From positions 557,383 through 621,382 of the forward strand of contig BROG01000441.1 of assembly GCA_030159075.1 (NCBI GenBank): a stretch of 64,000 nt of DNA, read 5' to 3'. Within the stretch, counting starts at the first letter, position 1. The number at the start of each line of letters is the position of its first letter. The notes under the pieces were generated by a model. The model did not search any database. It saw only the letters and a list, made by a program, of their open reading frames with translations, and was not told where the DNA came from. Position numbers and translations under genes: made by a program. Origin of the DNA: Atrina japonica (Eukaryota > Mollusca > Bivalvia > Pterioida > Pinnidae). Positions 1-11,567 of the stretch are shown here, piece by piece.

Positions 1-560
1 CTGTACAATCTTGTGTGAAATACTGCTCTGAAACCAATTGACAACCTGTTTAGTGTTGTACCATAATTTCTATTGAAATGTTGTGGTCATACTTCCCTGA
101 CTGCAACGTAAAATAGAAATTTAAGTTGTATCCCATGTATCCATACATTTCAATGCAATCATTTTTTTCAGAATAAACAAGTTTGGCATTTCTGCACCTT
201 GTGAACCATTAAAATAAAGAGCACAAACTACATGTACATGTAATTTACACCTAATTTTACAATATCCACACAAACTGACATCAGTATATACCGGTACATG
301 TTCATGCATTATATACTGTCCATTATTCTGTATAAATTAATTGAGACACATCTGACCAGCACTTGAACAAAAATGTGTTGTTCCTAATTTACATCTTGGC
401 GAATTGAAAAAATAGATTTTTCCATCCTTTAAAGTACAAAAAAAAAAAATAATATAATTTTGAAGTTGGTCATATTCTAAGCTCATAAAACTTGAAACAG
501 AAACATTACTGTTAAAACAAAACAGGCAATTCATAACAAATTATTGTTCCTCATTCCCAC
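1..560. other. AT-rich noncoding stretch
   Basis: No coding region, RNA gene or clear repeat could be supported here. The short open frames have no recognisable domain and no splice context. Confidence 0.5.
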
Positions 561-1060
561 AGACAAAATACAGTTCATCCCCGTTGTAATGCCCCCTGTT
601 ACAATGCCAAACCCACATAATGCCGCTATTTAGGGAAGAACGAATTTACTCCCATGTAATTCCCTTGTTATAATGCCGAAACCAGCCATCTGCCTCCCAT
701 TTTCCGGTACAAAAGGTAATTTATGTGCATGTAAAATCACTCAACCGCATCGACGGTCCAGGTATAGGTGTACCAAGGTAAAGTGGCACATCCAGGTAGA
801 GTCAAAAACCAAAACGATACCAAAAATAGGTTGTACAGGTAAAACATAATTGCCTTGCACGGATTCCATGCATTACTGAATCTCTAATACTTTTGTGATG
901 ACAAGTGGCTTGTCACCCGTTATGACTTCTTGTGTTTGTAAACATGTGCCAATTACCTAGGTAGACCTGTAAATAGCCAGATATATGTATACACAAGTAA
1001 ACACTGTTGAGTACAGGTCAGTAATCAGTGTTAGATAAACATAGGTAAACAGTGATTTAG
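561..1060. repeat. Dispersed repeat, copy A (TATAATGCC family)
   Basis: This stretch carries several near-copies of 'TAATGCC' and ends with a block around 993-1035 ('AGTAAACACTGTT' then 'AGTACAGGT') that recurs in the same order at 15790-15830. Both copies begin with a 'ATACAGTTC..CCCCG' block. It is therefore a dispersed, diverged repeat. No ORF or terminal inverted repeat was identified, so the class is unknown. A short segment just downstream (about 1150-1190, 'GTCGCTAAAGCAGG') recurs in reverse orientation at 14907-14945, immediately beside the hAT-like element. Confidence 0.55.
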
Positions 1061-1537
1061 AGTTAATTGTCCGGTGTTTGGTAGAGTAAGTTGTAAATAT
1101 CGTATACAGTGTGAATATACCGGTAGACTTGAAAATGGAAATACAGGTCTTTATACACAGGTGGTCGCTAAAGCAGGTTTTACTGTACCTCGCAAATGGA
1201 CAATTTTAACACTTTCCAAAAAGAGAGATATTGTTGATTACAAGATATCCAAAATACACAACACAACTGGAGTTATTAAATTCATTTTCAACACTGTGGC
1301 AAAAAAAACATTGGTGATGAAATTTTGTCAATTGTTTGACCTTGTATCATGATTTACACAATGCTGTTTGGCTCTCTGTCCATGAATTTGCAAACAGTGA
1401 CAAGCATTGTGACAATTTTAAAACAATCAAGGATGGTTTTATCATTGTATCTCTTCACGGTGATGACCCGAATTTTGGTGTTACGATGATGACAACCCTT
1501 CAACTCCTACTGTGACATTTTACACAAGCCAAAAATC

Positions 1538-1608
1538 TCTTACACAGAGCTGTCAGTCCTTGCATTCTGAATCATTTGGAGTGTAAGGACTGACAACTCT
1601 GTGTAAGA
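1538..1608. repeat. Imperfect hairpin (27-bp arms)
   Basis: Arms at 1538-1564 and 1582-1608 are reverse complements with two mismatches and a 17-nt loop. It is probably a small fold-back element remnant. Confidence 0.7.
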
Positions 1609-1610
1609 AA

Positions 1611-2129
1611 TTGAGGCCCAAACAGCGATGGTCATACGATATCTGGAAGGTTTACAAAATTTAGTCGAAAGTGTCATAACTAAAGCAAGTCATACATGAG
1701 AGTTTCCTGTGATCTATTCACCGAGTGCAAAACAGTTGCAGATTACCAACTTTTAAAAAAGTGAGTAAATGTACATTTTACAAGTTACAGAATGTGACTA
1801 TGTAAGGTGTTCAGTACATTTACTTTTAAATTTTTTTATTCTTCAATATTAATGTGATGTATTTTAGATTGTATTTGTATGTATTTTAGATACAGATCAA
1901 TAAAATGTAAACCATGTGCATGTATTACATATTTAAATGTAGATTATAATGATTTCCTATACAGATTATAATTATTTCAATGACATAGTAAGTATTACAG
2001 GAAAGCCTTTATCTAGCTAAACAAAAAACAGGTAATTCACATAAAATGAATACATCATCATAGAAGGGGAGAAAATTAAAGAATCAAACAAAAATAAATG
2101 AAAATTATAAAGTCTAAAACGATGGTGAA
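1611..2129. other. AT-rich noncoding stretch
   Basis: I see no gene, RNA or clear repeat in this stretch. Confidence 0.45.
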
Positions 2130-2425
2130 AAAATGTCAAAAAATTTCTATCAAATTAACAAACTTGAATCATACATCTCTGTAGATCACCCAGATATACT
2201 GTAATTAGGTTTTAAATCCATGCAGTGGTTCTGGAGGAGAAAATTTTAAAAGAGGGACACCCCTGGATCCACCCCAAGGCCAATTGGACTGAAATGACCA
2301 AACTTGGTACAGAATCTTGAGTACTTGCTTCCTATAAAGTTTCATCAAAATCCCTTTGGCAGTTTTGGAGAAGAAGTTAAAAATGTGAAACATTTACAGA
2401 TGGTCAGACGGACGGTTCAGGTGAG
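2130..2425 (+). repeat. Dispersed repeat, GGATCCACCC...GTGAGCT family, copy 1
   Basis: The block from 'CATCTCTGTAGATCACCCAG' through 'CCTGGATCCACCCC', 'AGTACTTGCTTCCT' and 'AAAGTTTCATCAAAAT', ending near 'CAGGTGAGCT' at 2419, matches in order the copies at 57427-58075 and 61590-62395. No coding capacity is seen. It is a diverged nonautonomous repeat with a characteristic 3' end. Confidence 0.7.
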
Positions 2426-3590
2426 CTTAAAATGTATTACAAATATCACTTTCATTCACAAATATAAACTAGGCTATCTAATGACGACATGTTCATATTA
2501 CATTACATACAAAATAATTTTACCTCTTATGTTATCAATAAATGGAAGATTAACATTATTGATAACATTATTTAAGAACATTAAAAAAATCATCAGATGT
2601 TGAAAATATTTTAGGTTTTCCTCGACGCAGTATTCTTCTTGATGTTAACACCACAAAAATAGATTTTTCTGACAAGGCCTATCAACATTTCACCACCATG
2701 TCCATGTTGATGCTCCAAGTTAAATATAAGTAATAACTAAGTATCATAATTGACAGGAAATTTCATGTTAGTTCGACAATAAACATTTACAATCTATTTT
2801 AGTCAGACTCAGACAACCGACAAGTCGCGTTCACTTTCATTTTAGGATTAACGTAACTGTAGTACTATTTTCATTTCTAGAACTATTTAAGTATATTACT
2901 ATTAGTATATATTTTTCAGAAGTCATAGGTTACTCACCAAAAGAACAGCTTGGATAGTGGATTTGCTGTTAGCAGAGGGTTAGGATTCAGATGTTTAATA
3001 CTCTCGTCCATTGTTTTGTTTGCTATGCTACTGTAATTTTGTGTATTCTTTAAGTCATCCTGTCAATGCATGCGGTTCCAATGGAATCGTTGTGAAATAA
3101 CGTACCTATCGGTAGGCTTAGATAAGCAGACACTCTCGTGTAAATTGTAATGGTCGAAGTTAGAACGGACACGGGTATTAACATCCGGAATCTAGTTATT
3201 CATTACGAGTTGATGGAGCATCAACGCAGTTATGTTATGTTAAGTTGTTTATTGGGAACAAAGCACATTTTGCAGTATGGGGTCAATAACACATTGTATT
3301 GACGCAAAATTACGAATGTATGTGCATTTCAGCAACATAAACGCACCTACAAGATTGAAGTTTCCAAATCACACCTTTATTCGTATATTTTTGCTTTTTA
3401 AAATGATGAAAATATATAGTAACAATTTGCTGAAAAAATAGGTCTAAAAGACTTGTTGAAATATATGCTATTAAAGGTCAGTTCGGCGACCTTTATGGAT
3501 TTTAAAATATTATAAATTTGCTTTAGAATGTTACTTTTCAATTATTTTTTTACCATTAAATCGACATGTCTAGTTTCCTTTACTGTGTAT
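2426..3590. other. AT-rich noncoding stretch
   Basis: I see no gene here. At 3204-3232 is a short motif ('ACGAGTTGATGGAGCATCAA') that recurs at 41224-41250 and, inverted, near 4047-4060. It may be a terminus of a dispersed element. Confidence 0.45.
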
Positions 3591-3593
3591 TGG

Positions 3594-3633
3594 CAGCGAT
3601 ATATAAAGCTAATATTAGCTTTATATATCGCTG
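3594..3633. repeat. Perfect 40-bp palindrome (MITE-like)
   Basis: The 20 bases at 3594-3613 are exactly the reverse complement of 3614-3633, with no spacer. The sequence begins CAGCGATATATAAAG and ends with its complement. A near-identical direct repeat, GTATTGGCA, lies on both sides and could be a target-site duplication. A diverged second copy is at 6779-6828. Confidence 0.85.
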
Positions 3634-3639
3634 GTATTG

Positions 3640-5980
3640 GCAAGATCTGTCTGTGAAGTTGAACATATAAGTTGCGTCATTCCTCATTCCCGTGATCTTA
3701 TCCGATGAGAAACTTGCGACAGTCTTTGAAAATGGGAACATGTTTTACATGTACACGTATTGACCTAGAGATTTAAGGCTTCTAATAGGAAGTAAAGCGT
3801 AAGGGTATAATACTGCCCTGTCGCATAGAAATTTTATGTCGATGAAACGATGTTTATCATCACACAAGATTTCATAATCATATCGCTGATCTATGTGGTT
3901 TGTTGCATAATAAATAAGTTATCAATACTCACATTATGCCAAGTGTCTGACCCGATATTAAGTTACTTTTTTAGTAGAACGTAATTTTACCGAATTAAAA
4001 AGTATTCAGTATACTCAGTGCATTATACCTCATTAAAATTGACGATTGCCATCAACTCGTATCAGTACTTTGATTTTTAGGTGTACTTCTGCTTTTCATC
4101 AACGTACCTCCTGGTAAAAAATTGAAATTACTTCCAATGGTCAAACTTAGCGGAAGGAATTATCAAAATTGCAGTATCTTAATTCAAATAAATACCTAGT
4201 CAAATATTTCCGGATACAGAGAGAGAGAGAGAGAGAGATTCTGAGGCATAAAAATTCTTAAATTCCTATATATTGTCCCGTGACATATGTGTATTTTTTT
4301 TGTAAGAATTTACTACACTGACTACATGTATATGCATCATGACTACTTAATTGTAGTCATGGTGCATATAGGGACTTCTTACAAAAAATTACATGTCTAG
4401 GACAGTACACAGCTGCTAAGTAGCTCCAAAACAACGATTGATATAGCACACATGTCCAGTCAACATACAATAGGCCGATGTGAAAAGGCACGTAAGATGT
4501 CCGACTTTGACCAGTAACAGGACTGTGGCCATCGATCAGTTAATCCTCTTACACTACCATCCTCTACCAGCCGACATTTCCTGTAATTGACGGTCGATAG
4601 CGGTCAGTTTCTTCTCATCAATTACATACGAATCGCCCATATTGTTCTACTTTTGTTATTTACAGGTAAAAAGGCAACTTTCAGTCTGAGACAATGTGAA
4701 TATTTTTTTTGTAGAGGTAAAATTATGCTATAATATTAAAATATTATATATATAATTATTCAATAAATGAATATTGTGAGTTATAACTGACAACATTGTT
4801 TGAAAAAAATATCTAGGCCTAAGATTTATTTTTATAACTTATTTCTTGCATTTTTGTCGGCGACTGTATACCCATAATGAAGATAGGCAATACTTCTGCA
4901 TATAGACGAGCATACAAACACATCTACAAAAAGTTTGTTTGACAAATTATTACATTAAAATTTTACAATTCCGGGAATTGAAAACTGTCTACAATGATGG
5001 CTATATGCTATGGGTGGATGTATTGTATGGATATTAATTCATTATTGTAAAGAAATCGCTTTATTCTTAAAAGGGAGATTAACAAATAGACTAATTAGCA
5101 ATGAGAGATTTAGGTATTATTGGTCTATATTTTGTACTCTCTTTTATCCTAATCAACGTGTGTTTTAATGGCATAACTGTCTTTGGATTTTATGTAAACA
5201 ACTTTGCATATTTACAAATATTGCAATTGACTTATTTTATTGTATCAAAATTTATAAGTTCCCCATGTTCTTAAACGCGGCAAATGAGAAAAATAAAACA
5301 CCGAGTCGTGAATCAACTTACAGGCAAATCGAACAGTGAAGGATCCTTGTTAGAATACTTCCATGGAGTGATATATGTCAATAACACAATATAATCAAGG
5401 TAAGGAATTTGACGTGAATTTTAATTAAAAAGTCTTATATCTTACATTGTGAGATAATAATATAGAGAGTACGAAATTGAATAGTCACGAGATTATCCTC
5501 ACATCATTGATTTATTGGTGTTTACATTCAATGGTTTGTCTGGTACGCCTATGGTAACATTGAAAAACATTAAATATCTTGCGAGTCGTTATAACGAAAT
5601 ATAACTCGTTATAACGAATTTTAACTTGTTATAACGAATATGATGAATTTTCCTATCAATTTTAAAAACTGATCATTCCAAACGAATCTGAGTTATCATT
5701 GGTTGTAACGAACCGAATTTGATTTGTTGTAAACGAATTCTATTCATACCAAATGGGATGGAAATAAGATCTTACAACACACTCACGGGTCAGAAATAAA
5801 ATGGATTAAATATTTATGACACTTCCAGTTGTGAAATAACAACAAAACAAATAAATAAAATACATTATTTTTAAATCAAAGAAAACCTAGCCAGTGAAAT
5901 ATACATATACGTGTCATTTGCACCACACTTTTTCGACAGAAGGAGGCCTTCATGGTCGAGTGTTTAGAAGTTTTTAAATT
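3640..5980. other. Long noncoding stretch with minor repeats
   Basis: No coding exon could be supported. There is a short GA microsatellite at 4217-4239. An imperfect inverted pair around 4318-4375 centres on 'GACTAC..GTAGTC'. A cluster of 'CGTTATAACGAA' motifs lies at 5585-5640, with a degraded one near 5705. Confidence 0.5.
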
Positions 5981-5984
5981 TTGA

Positions 5985-6245
5985 ATTGTGTTGACGCCAC
6001 ACTCAACAATTTCACAGTTAGATCTATATTGCGGTGACCAGTTTTTATTGATGGAAGAGAGAACTCGGTTACAATGTATCCGGGAAGAAACCATCGGCCT
6101 TACGCAAGTAAACTGGCAAGCTTTCTAACCAAAATCAGCAAAGGCACCAGCGGGATCGAAGCTGCGCTAACCGGAAGTGAGAGACTTCTTGGTTCAAAGC
6201 ACGATCGATCATGCTCTAACTACATGGCCACGGACCCCACCCCTC
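5985..6245 (-). mobile_element. tRNA-derived SINE, minus copy
   Basis: Read on the minus strand this has a tRNA-like head ('CATGTAGTTAGAGCATG' A-box region near 6210-6230, degraded B box near 6150-6160) followed by a body shared with the SINE copies at 17828, 19756, 22019, 23770 and 28707. The body includes 'TTGCCAGTTT'-type and 'CGGTTACAATGTA'-type blocks and ends in 'TTGTTGAGTGTGGCGTC'. The short open frames over it are not genes. Confidence 0.75.
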
Positions 6246-6299
6246 GCTCTTTAAACCAAGAAGATACTCAATTCCAGTTGATGTCAGCGCAGGTTCGAG

Positions 6300-6778
6300 C
6301 CCGTTGAAACCCGAGCTGTATTGTAAGAAAATTTGCCAGTTGCCGAAGGCCAGTTGTCTCTTCCAGAGTAGGCCTACATTACAACCGAGTTACCTCCTAC
6401 ACAATGAAAATCGGCCACCACCATATTATTGAATAATTGTTGAGAGTGGTGTAAAAATGCTAGTCAAAATTAAATTTGTCGACAGAAAACTAGTATTTAT
6501 TTCAAGGTCTGAAAATTTTCCCACGGGTTTTCTGTATCCCACACAGCAGCATACGATGCAAACAACATTTCTCAAAACGCCTCTTTTTGTAACAGTACAT
6601 TTACAATTATCAGTTTACAACCTAGAGCATAAGTATAGCGCATACAACGCTAAACAATGGATGTCACCTTTGCTCTGTTCAATACGACACTCACTGTTAA
6701 CGTTCGCCCGCTTCTTCCTACTCAAGATTAGTCATGATATGAAAATAAAACATGTTTCCCAACTTTAAATATGAATTG
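6300..6778. other. Noncoding stretch
   Basis: There is a 103-codon open frame at 6457-6768 with no recognisable domain and no splice support. I do not call it a gene. Confidence 0.4.
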
Positions 6779-6985
6779 ACAGCGATATATAAAGCCAACT
6801 TTATAGCTAACATTACTTCTATCGCTGGCATAGGCGTCGGAACCGGGGGGGGGGGGGGGGTGTGTGTGTGTGTTGAAAATTGGGGCTTAGCCCCAAGACG
6901 TTTCTGGCGTGTGTATGTTTTTTAAGTTGGTTTAGCCCCCACTTTCAATTTGCTTCCGACGCCTATGGCTGGTATTGATAAATAT
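6779..6985. repeat. Second copy of the CAGCGATATATAAAG palindrome, split by a MITE
   Basis: Bases 6779-6828 resemble the palindrome at 3594-3633, including the outer 'CAGCGATATATAAAG' and 'ATCGCTGG'. The right flank 'GCTGGTATTG' resumes at 6968 after the MITE at 6829-6967. The interruption is flanked by GCTGG on both sides. Confidence 0.7.
6829..6967. mobile_element. Poly-G MITE with CATAGGCGTCGGAA termini, copy 1
   Basis: The termini CATAGGCGTCGGAA and TTCCGACGCCTATG are perfect inverted repeats. A 5-bp direct repeat GCTGG (6824-6828 and 6968-6972) is a target-site duplication, and removing the insert rejoins a sequence similar to the 3631 site. Inside are a G18 run followed by a TG run and the 'GGGGCTTAGCCCC' block also seen at 59351 and 59924. 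No ORF is present. It is a nonautonomous DNA transposon of unassigned superfamily. Confidence 0.85.
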
Positions 6986-7790
6986 ATCTAAAATTAAAGG
7001 CACGTGTCATCCATCAGCTGCCGAAATTCTCGAGATATTTCGTTTGATAAAAATAGATGTATAGCCTTCGGCCTCAAGCAACAGTCAGTTAGTCCTCTGG
7101 TTCGACATCACACATGTTGACCTAACACCCAGTTTGCATTTGGTTTTTGTTTCTATAATATTCTATCGTTGATTATTATGAAATGAATAGTGATATCACA
7201 TTTGCCTAATGGCGAAAATCGCCGAATAATGGCTGGAAGTTCCGAATAGTAATGAGCTGTGACGGAAGCGGGCAACATTTCACGCAAATCCAGTAAACAT
7301 TTCGGTGTTGACCGGTCAACATTTTGTGAGGCTAACATCTATAATTTTGGACTTTTTTCATTACAGAAGAGTATAGGGAATTAAAATCAAAGGCCTCAGG
7401 CAACAGTTTTGTCCTCTGCAGCTGGTTCGACATTACACATGTTGACCTCACACCCAGTCAACAAATGTATATATATATTTACTTCTCAAAGTTTGCTAAG
7501 CAGTTAGCACTAATAATATTTTTGTACATATATTTTGCTTTATGCCAGTTATTAGTTTTATTTATTTTTATGCACCTGATTAGTGATTTATAAAACATTG
7601 TAGACAAATGTTTTAACAATTGTAATGTGTTTTGGGGGTTTATTTAGAATTTGAAGATGGGTATTGATATATAATTGTGAAAAAATGAAACTTAGCAAAT
7701 TCCGTTTGTCAAATGAAGAAAATCAAATCGTCAAAACAGTTTCTTATTTGGTTCATAAACTTGTAAAAACAACATTTTAGAAACTTATTC
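6986..7790. other. Noncoding stretch
   Basis: No gene was found. An internal direct repeat ('CAGTTAGTCCTCTGG..TTCGACAT..CACATGTTGACCT') occurs at about 7080-7135 and again at about 7400-7460. Confidence 0.45.
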
Positions 7791-7794
7791 ACTT

Positions 7795-10780
7795 ACTTAT
7801 CCATTTCGTCCCGGTGGGACATATAGCTGCAATGAGTCCCCTCTATTTTTTCCGGTCTTGGGCTGGAGCACTTGCTGCGCCCCATGAAAGACCCATCTCC
7901 TTCAGCTCTGCCTTCACTGTTCTCCGCCATGTTGATTTTGACCTTCCCCTTTTTCGTTTCCCAAGGGGGGTCCATCTTAAGGCAGCTTTTAAGATACTCT
8001 CATTTGGGCATCCTGAAAATGTGACTGCGCAATTTCAGTCTTCTCATCTTGATTTCAAGATACAAAGAGTTACTTTCCGTCCTCCTGTACGTCCTCATTT
8101 GAAATCTTGTTTAATCAGTAGATGTTACTGTTATACAACTTGATCTTTGTTTTAATGCTGTACTGCTTGGACCTCCAGATGTTACGGAGTCTGCTAAAAG
8201 CACCCCTTGCTCTGTTAAGTCTGGCCATGAAATTAATATTGGCACCGTTGTCATTGCTGACCAGACTGCCGAGGTATGTGAAATATTTTACGCTTTTCAA
8301 CCCCCCCACTCGATGTTGATTGGTGGATCAGCTGGCATGATAATTAACATTACTTCAGTCTTCGTTGTGTTCACGTATAGGCCGGTCTTCTTTGTGTAGT
8401 AGGAGAGTCTTGTCTGAATCTGATTTCTTGTTGATGAGATGATTGCTAGGTCGTCTGTATAGTCAAGGTATCCGAGGTGTGAGAACATGTTCCACTTGAT
8501 GCCGCGTGGATGGTCAAATGTTGGCTGTCACATTACCCAGTCGATGGTAATGAGGAACAACATTGGCGAAAGAATGTACCCCTGTCGTACTCCAGATTTG
8601 ACTTCAAACCACTCTCAAATAAGACTAACAATCTTATTGGGAATCACATAGGCTCTCAAGATCTTCCAGAGACTTTCGTGGTGGACACTGTCGAATGCCT
8701 TTTTTGAAGTCTTCAAAGTTTATGCACAGCGGAGGATTCCTTTCCAGGCACTACTCAATGATGTTGCGAAGAGCAAATATTTGGTCGATGCAAACCACTG
8801 CCTTTACGAAACCCTGCTTGCTCTTTTCGGAATTTTCCATCCACGGTTGAAGTAAATTCTTTTGAGAAGATTTTACTGGTATTGAAAGAAGCGTTGTTCC
8901 GCACCAATTGTCACAGTTACCAAGATCACCCTTTGTTTGGCAGTTTGCAGATTAAGCCTTTGCTCCAATATTCAGGTATGACATCATGCTCCCAAATGCT
9001 CACAAAGAGGTCAGTCAGCACTAACAGCTGTGTTGATATCAGCTTTAGGTAATTCAGCCTGAATAGAATCCACTCGTGTTTTCTTTCCACTTTTCGTCTT
9101 CTTGATGGCTTCTGTTACTGCATTTAGTGTAGGCTGGCTGGTGTCAATACCCATGAAGTCCTCAAAGGTTTCTGGTCGATTCAGAACTTATTCAAAGTGC
9201 AATTATCAGGTTTCCTTGTTTGTCCCTGACTGATATTGAACTGTTCTTCGTCTGGCCACAGAACTACTTTGTGATCTGGTACACTTTGCTCAGTTCTCCT
9301 CTTGCTGCAGTCTGTTCTGTCTCATTAACAAGATCCTCAGCAAAGCTCCTTTTGTACTTACGAGCAATTCTTTTCACCTGGATGTTTTTAATTTTATATA
9401 CTTCTTTTGTTCGTTCAATCAGTCTTGGTGATTTCGTACTGAGTAATCTGTTCTTGGCATTCCTTCTCTTTCCTCGATGGTCCTCCCTGTGTCTGCCGAC
9501 AACCATTCCTTATTTTTCCTTTTCCTGAAGCCAACCACTTTCTCTGCAGTCTCCGTGTACGAATTCCTGATGATATCCCAATTTCTTTCTATGATGTCCT
9601 GATCTTCTGCCTCTGCATGTTCCAACACACTAAAGCGATTTCTCAGCTCGACGGTAAACTCTTATTTTGGTATCAGAAACACGAAGCTTATTGACATAAA
9701 GGACTTTGGAACGCTGGTTCTTGGCTTGAGTAGCACGAAGTTTCAGCTTCACCTTTGCTATAGTCAGGTAGTGGTCACTGCCAACTTCTGTCCCATGGTA
9801 AACTTTGACGTCTTGAAGGGATCGCCTCCATTTCTTGTTGATGAAAATGTGTTCAATTTGGTTGACAGTGTGGCCATCTGGGGATCGCCATGTTAACTTG
9901 TGAATGTCTTTGTGTTCCATCAATCACACAGCTGTTGTTCATGCAGATATCTATAAGACTTTCTCCATTGTTGTTTATGATACCATAACCATGTTGCCCT
10001 AATGTCTCTTATACCCCTGTGTTATCATTCTAAGTTATTGCACTAAGATCACCCATGATCATGAGAACATTATGCGCTGGGACACTGTAGACTGTTTGCT
10101 GTAGCTGGTCGTACCAATTCTCATCCTCTGCATTGTTAGTAGGGGTATAACACTGTAGAATTGTCAACTTGTAGTACTTGGAGTCAAATCTAGCCCTGAG
10201 CAATCTGTCACTGATTGGTTCCCATTCCATGAGAGATCTAGAAGCATCCTTGGAAACAATCAAGGCAACTCCACTGGCGTGACAATTGTCATCCTTGCCA
10301 AAAAGGGTCTGCCTTTCCTTTATAACTTTCCGTCCTGAACCACTCCACCTACACTCGCTCATACCCGGGATGTCCAGTCGACATCTTTCCATCTCCCCCA
10401 GAGATTTGATCTATTTTGATGTTTCAAACATTGTTCGCACATTCCATGCTCCTATTCGGATAGTAGATTTGGGTCCTAGGAGGCTCCGTCTCAAGCGCCT
10501 GGCTTCCCTTATGGCGCTTTCATCTGAAGCTGTCATAGTGACGTTAGTCTGGTTGGAGTCCTCGTCTAGATCCCTATAGTTACCATTAGTGAACTCGTTG
10601 CATTTTTTTTACGAGATAGGGTAGTTAGCCCCATGCTCAACTTCCAACCTGGAGGGCCAGGTGCTGTTTTTCGGCACTGAAACCTGCCCGGCATGGTTGC
10701 GCCTACCAGGGACTTTTCCACGTCGATATAGCCTTCAGAGTTCGAACAAGGTGCTCAAGCCTACCTACCACGACAAGATA
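7795..10780 (-). mobile_element. Degenerate APE-type non-LTR retrotransposon (LINE)
   Basis: Read on the minus strand, fragments of one pol protein appear in the expected order. An endonuclease start ('GAWNVRTMF', about 10440) is followed by endonuclease blocks at 10030-10392 (MSECRWSGSGRK, SGVALIVSKD, IMGDL) and 9630-9923 (WRSPDG, NQIEHI, GSDHYL). Linker pieces lie at 9264-9628. The RT catalytic box reads DYTDDLAII near 8455 where YADD is usual, and palm/thumb blocks are at 8115-8309. The C-terminal GKRKRGRSKSTWRRT-like block is near 7820-7950. Multiple frameshifts, stops and the degraded endonuclease GDLN motif show that it is dead. The clade is not resolved. Confidence 0.9.
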
Positions 10781-10900
10781 GCAGGACATATGATAGAAAC
10801 TTATGAGGTGTTTTATTTTAAAAAATGTCAGTTACAAATAATAATGAGCTGTATCTTTGGCCTTTACCCTGCATAAAATGTCCATCACTTACTCCGTATA

Positions 10901-11274
10901 TTAAAGGGGCATTAACTGTGTTTTTTAAATTCCTTTTAAATTAATTTAGATTGATATACAATAACAAAAAAGAGATAAACACAGGCATAAATTTTCTTTT
11001 ATTCCTATAAATTTTGTGAAAATTGCTTGAGAAACCCAGGTTTGAGATTTTTTCAATTGCAATTGCATAATTAACTCAACATGCTCAACCTTACTAGGCT
11101 TATTTGTATATGAACACCCCACTGCACTTGACCTTATTTTAACAAAATATAAAGGAATATAATATTTGTGCCTGTGTCTTGCTCTTATTGGTTATGGTAC
11201 ATCAAGTACAAGTAGTAAAAGTAGAAAAAATCGAAATAATTTTTTTTGGTAAACACAGCTATTGCCCTTTTAAT
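10901..11274. mobile_element. Fold-back MITE (TTAAAGGGGCATTA family), copy 1
   Basis: The left end TTAAAGGGGCATTAACTGTG and right end CACAGCTATTGCCCTTTTAA are inverted repeats. The complementarity continues inward: 'GAGATAAACACAGGCATA' on the left corresponds to a diverged complement on the right. Related copies lie at 37426, 43012 and 54141. This copy sits about 250 bp upstream of the FIS1 start codon, so it may lie in or near the promoter. No coding capacity. Confidence 0.8.
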
Positions 11275-11522
11275 ACAATTTCTGGAATGCATTTGTCTTT
11301 TATATTTCCACTCCATGACGATTTTTTATCACGAAATTACGATTTTTAATTAAAATCTTTCAATTTGACCGCAACCGGCCTTCGTAAACTATAACAAAAC
11401 ATACGATTTTATCTTTTTTAAAAGTATATCCTTAATAATAAAAGTACGAATATTTAATGGCACGAGATCGCCTTGATTATGAACTAGGTCTTCCAAACGT
11501 TTCAAAACGCTTTAAAGAGAAG

Positions 11523-11567
11523 ATGGATCATATCCTGAATGACACTGTTGACTTGGCAGATTTGAAG
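11523..11567 (+). CDS. FIS1: FIS1 coding exon 1
   Basis: Encodes residues 1-15 (MDHILNDTVDLADLK), corresponding to the N-terminal arm. The donor is AAG|GTTTAC, phase 0. The open frame continues upstream to 11457, so the 5'UTR is open in this frame. Confidence 0.88.

Noticed and set aside
1074..1352. 92-codon plus-strand ORF
   Set aside because: It overlaps dispersed-repeat sequence, has no domain, and has no supporting splice or start context.
6074..6307. 77-codon plus-strand ORF
   Set aside because: It is the antisense of the SINE at 5985-6245.
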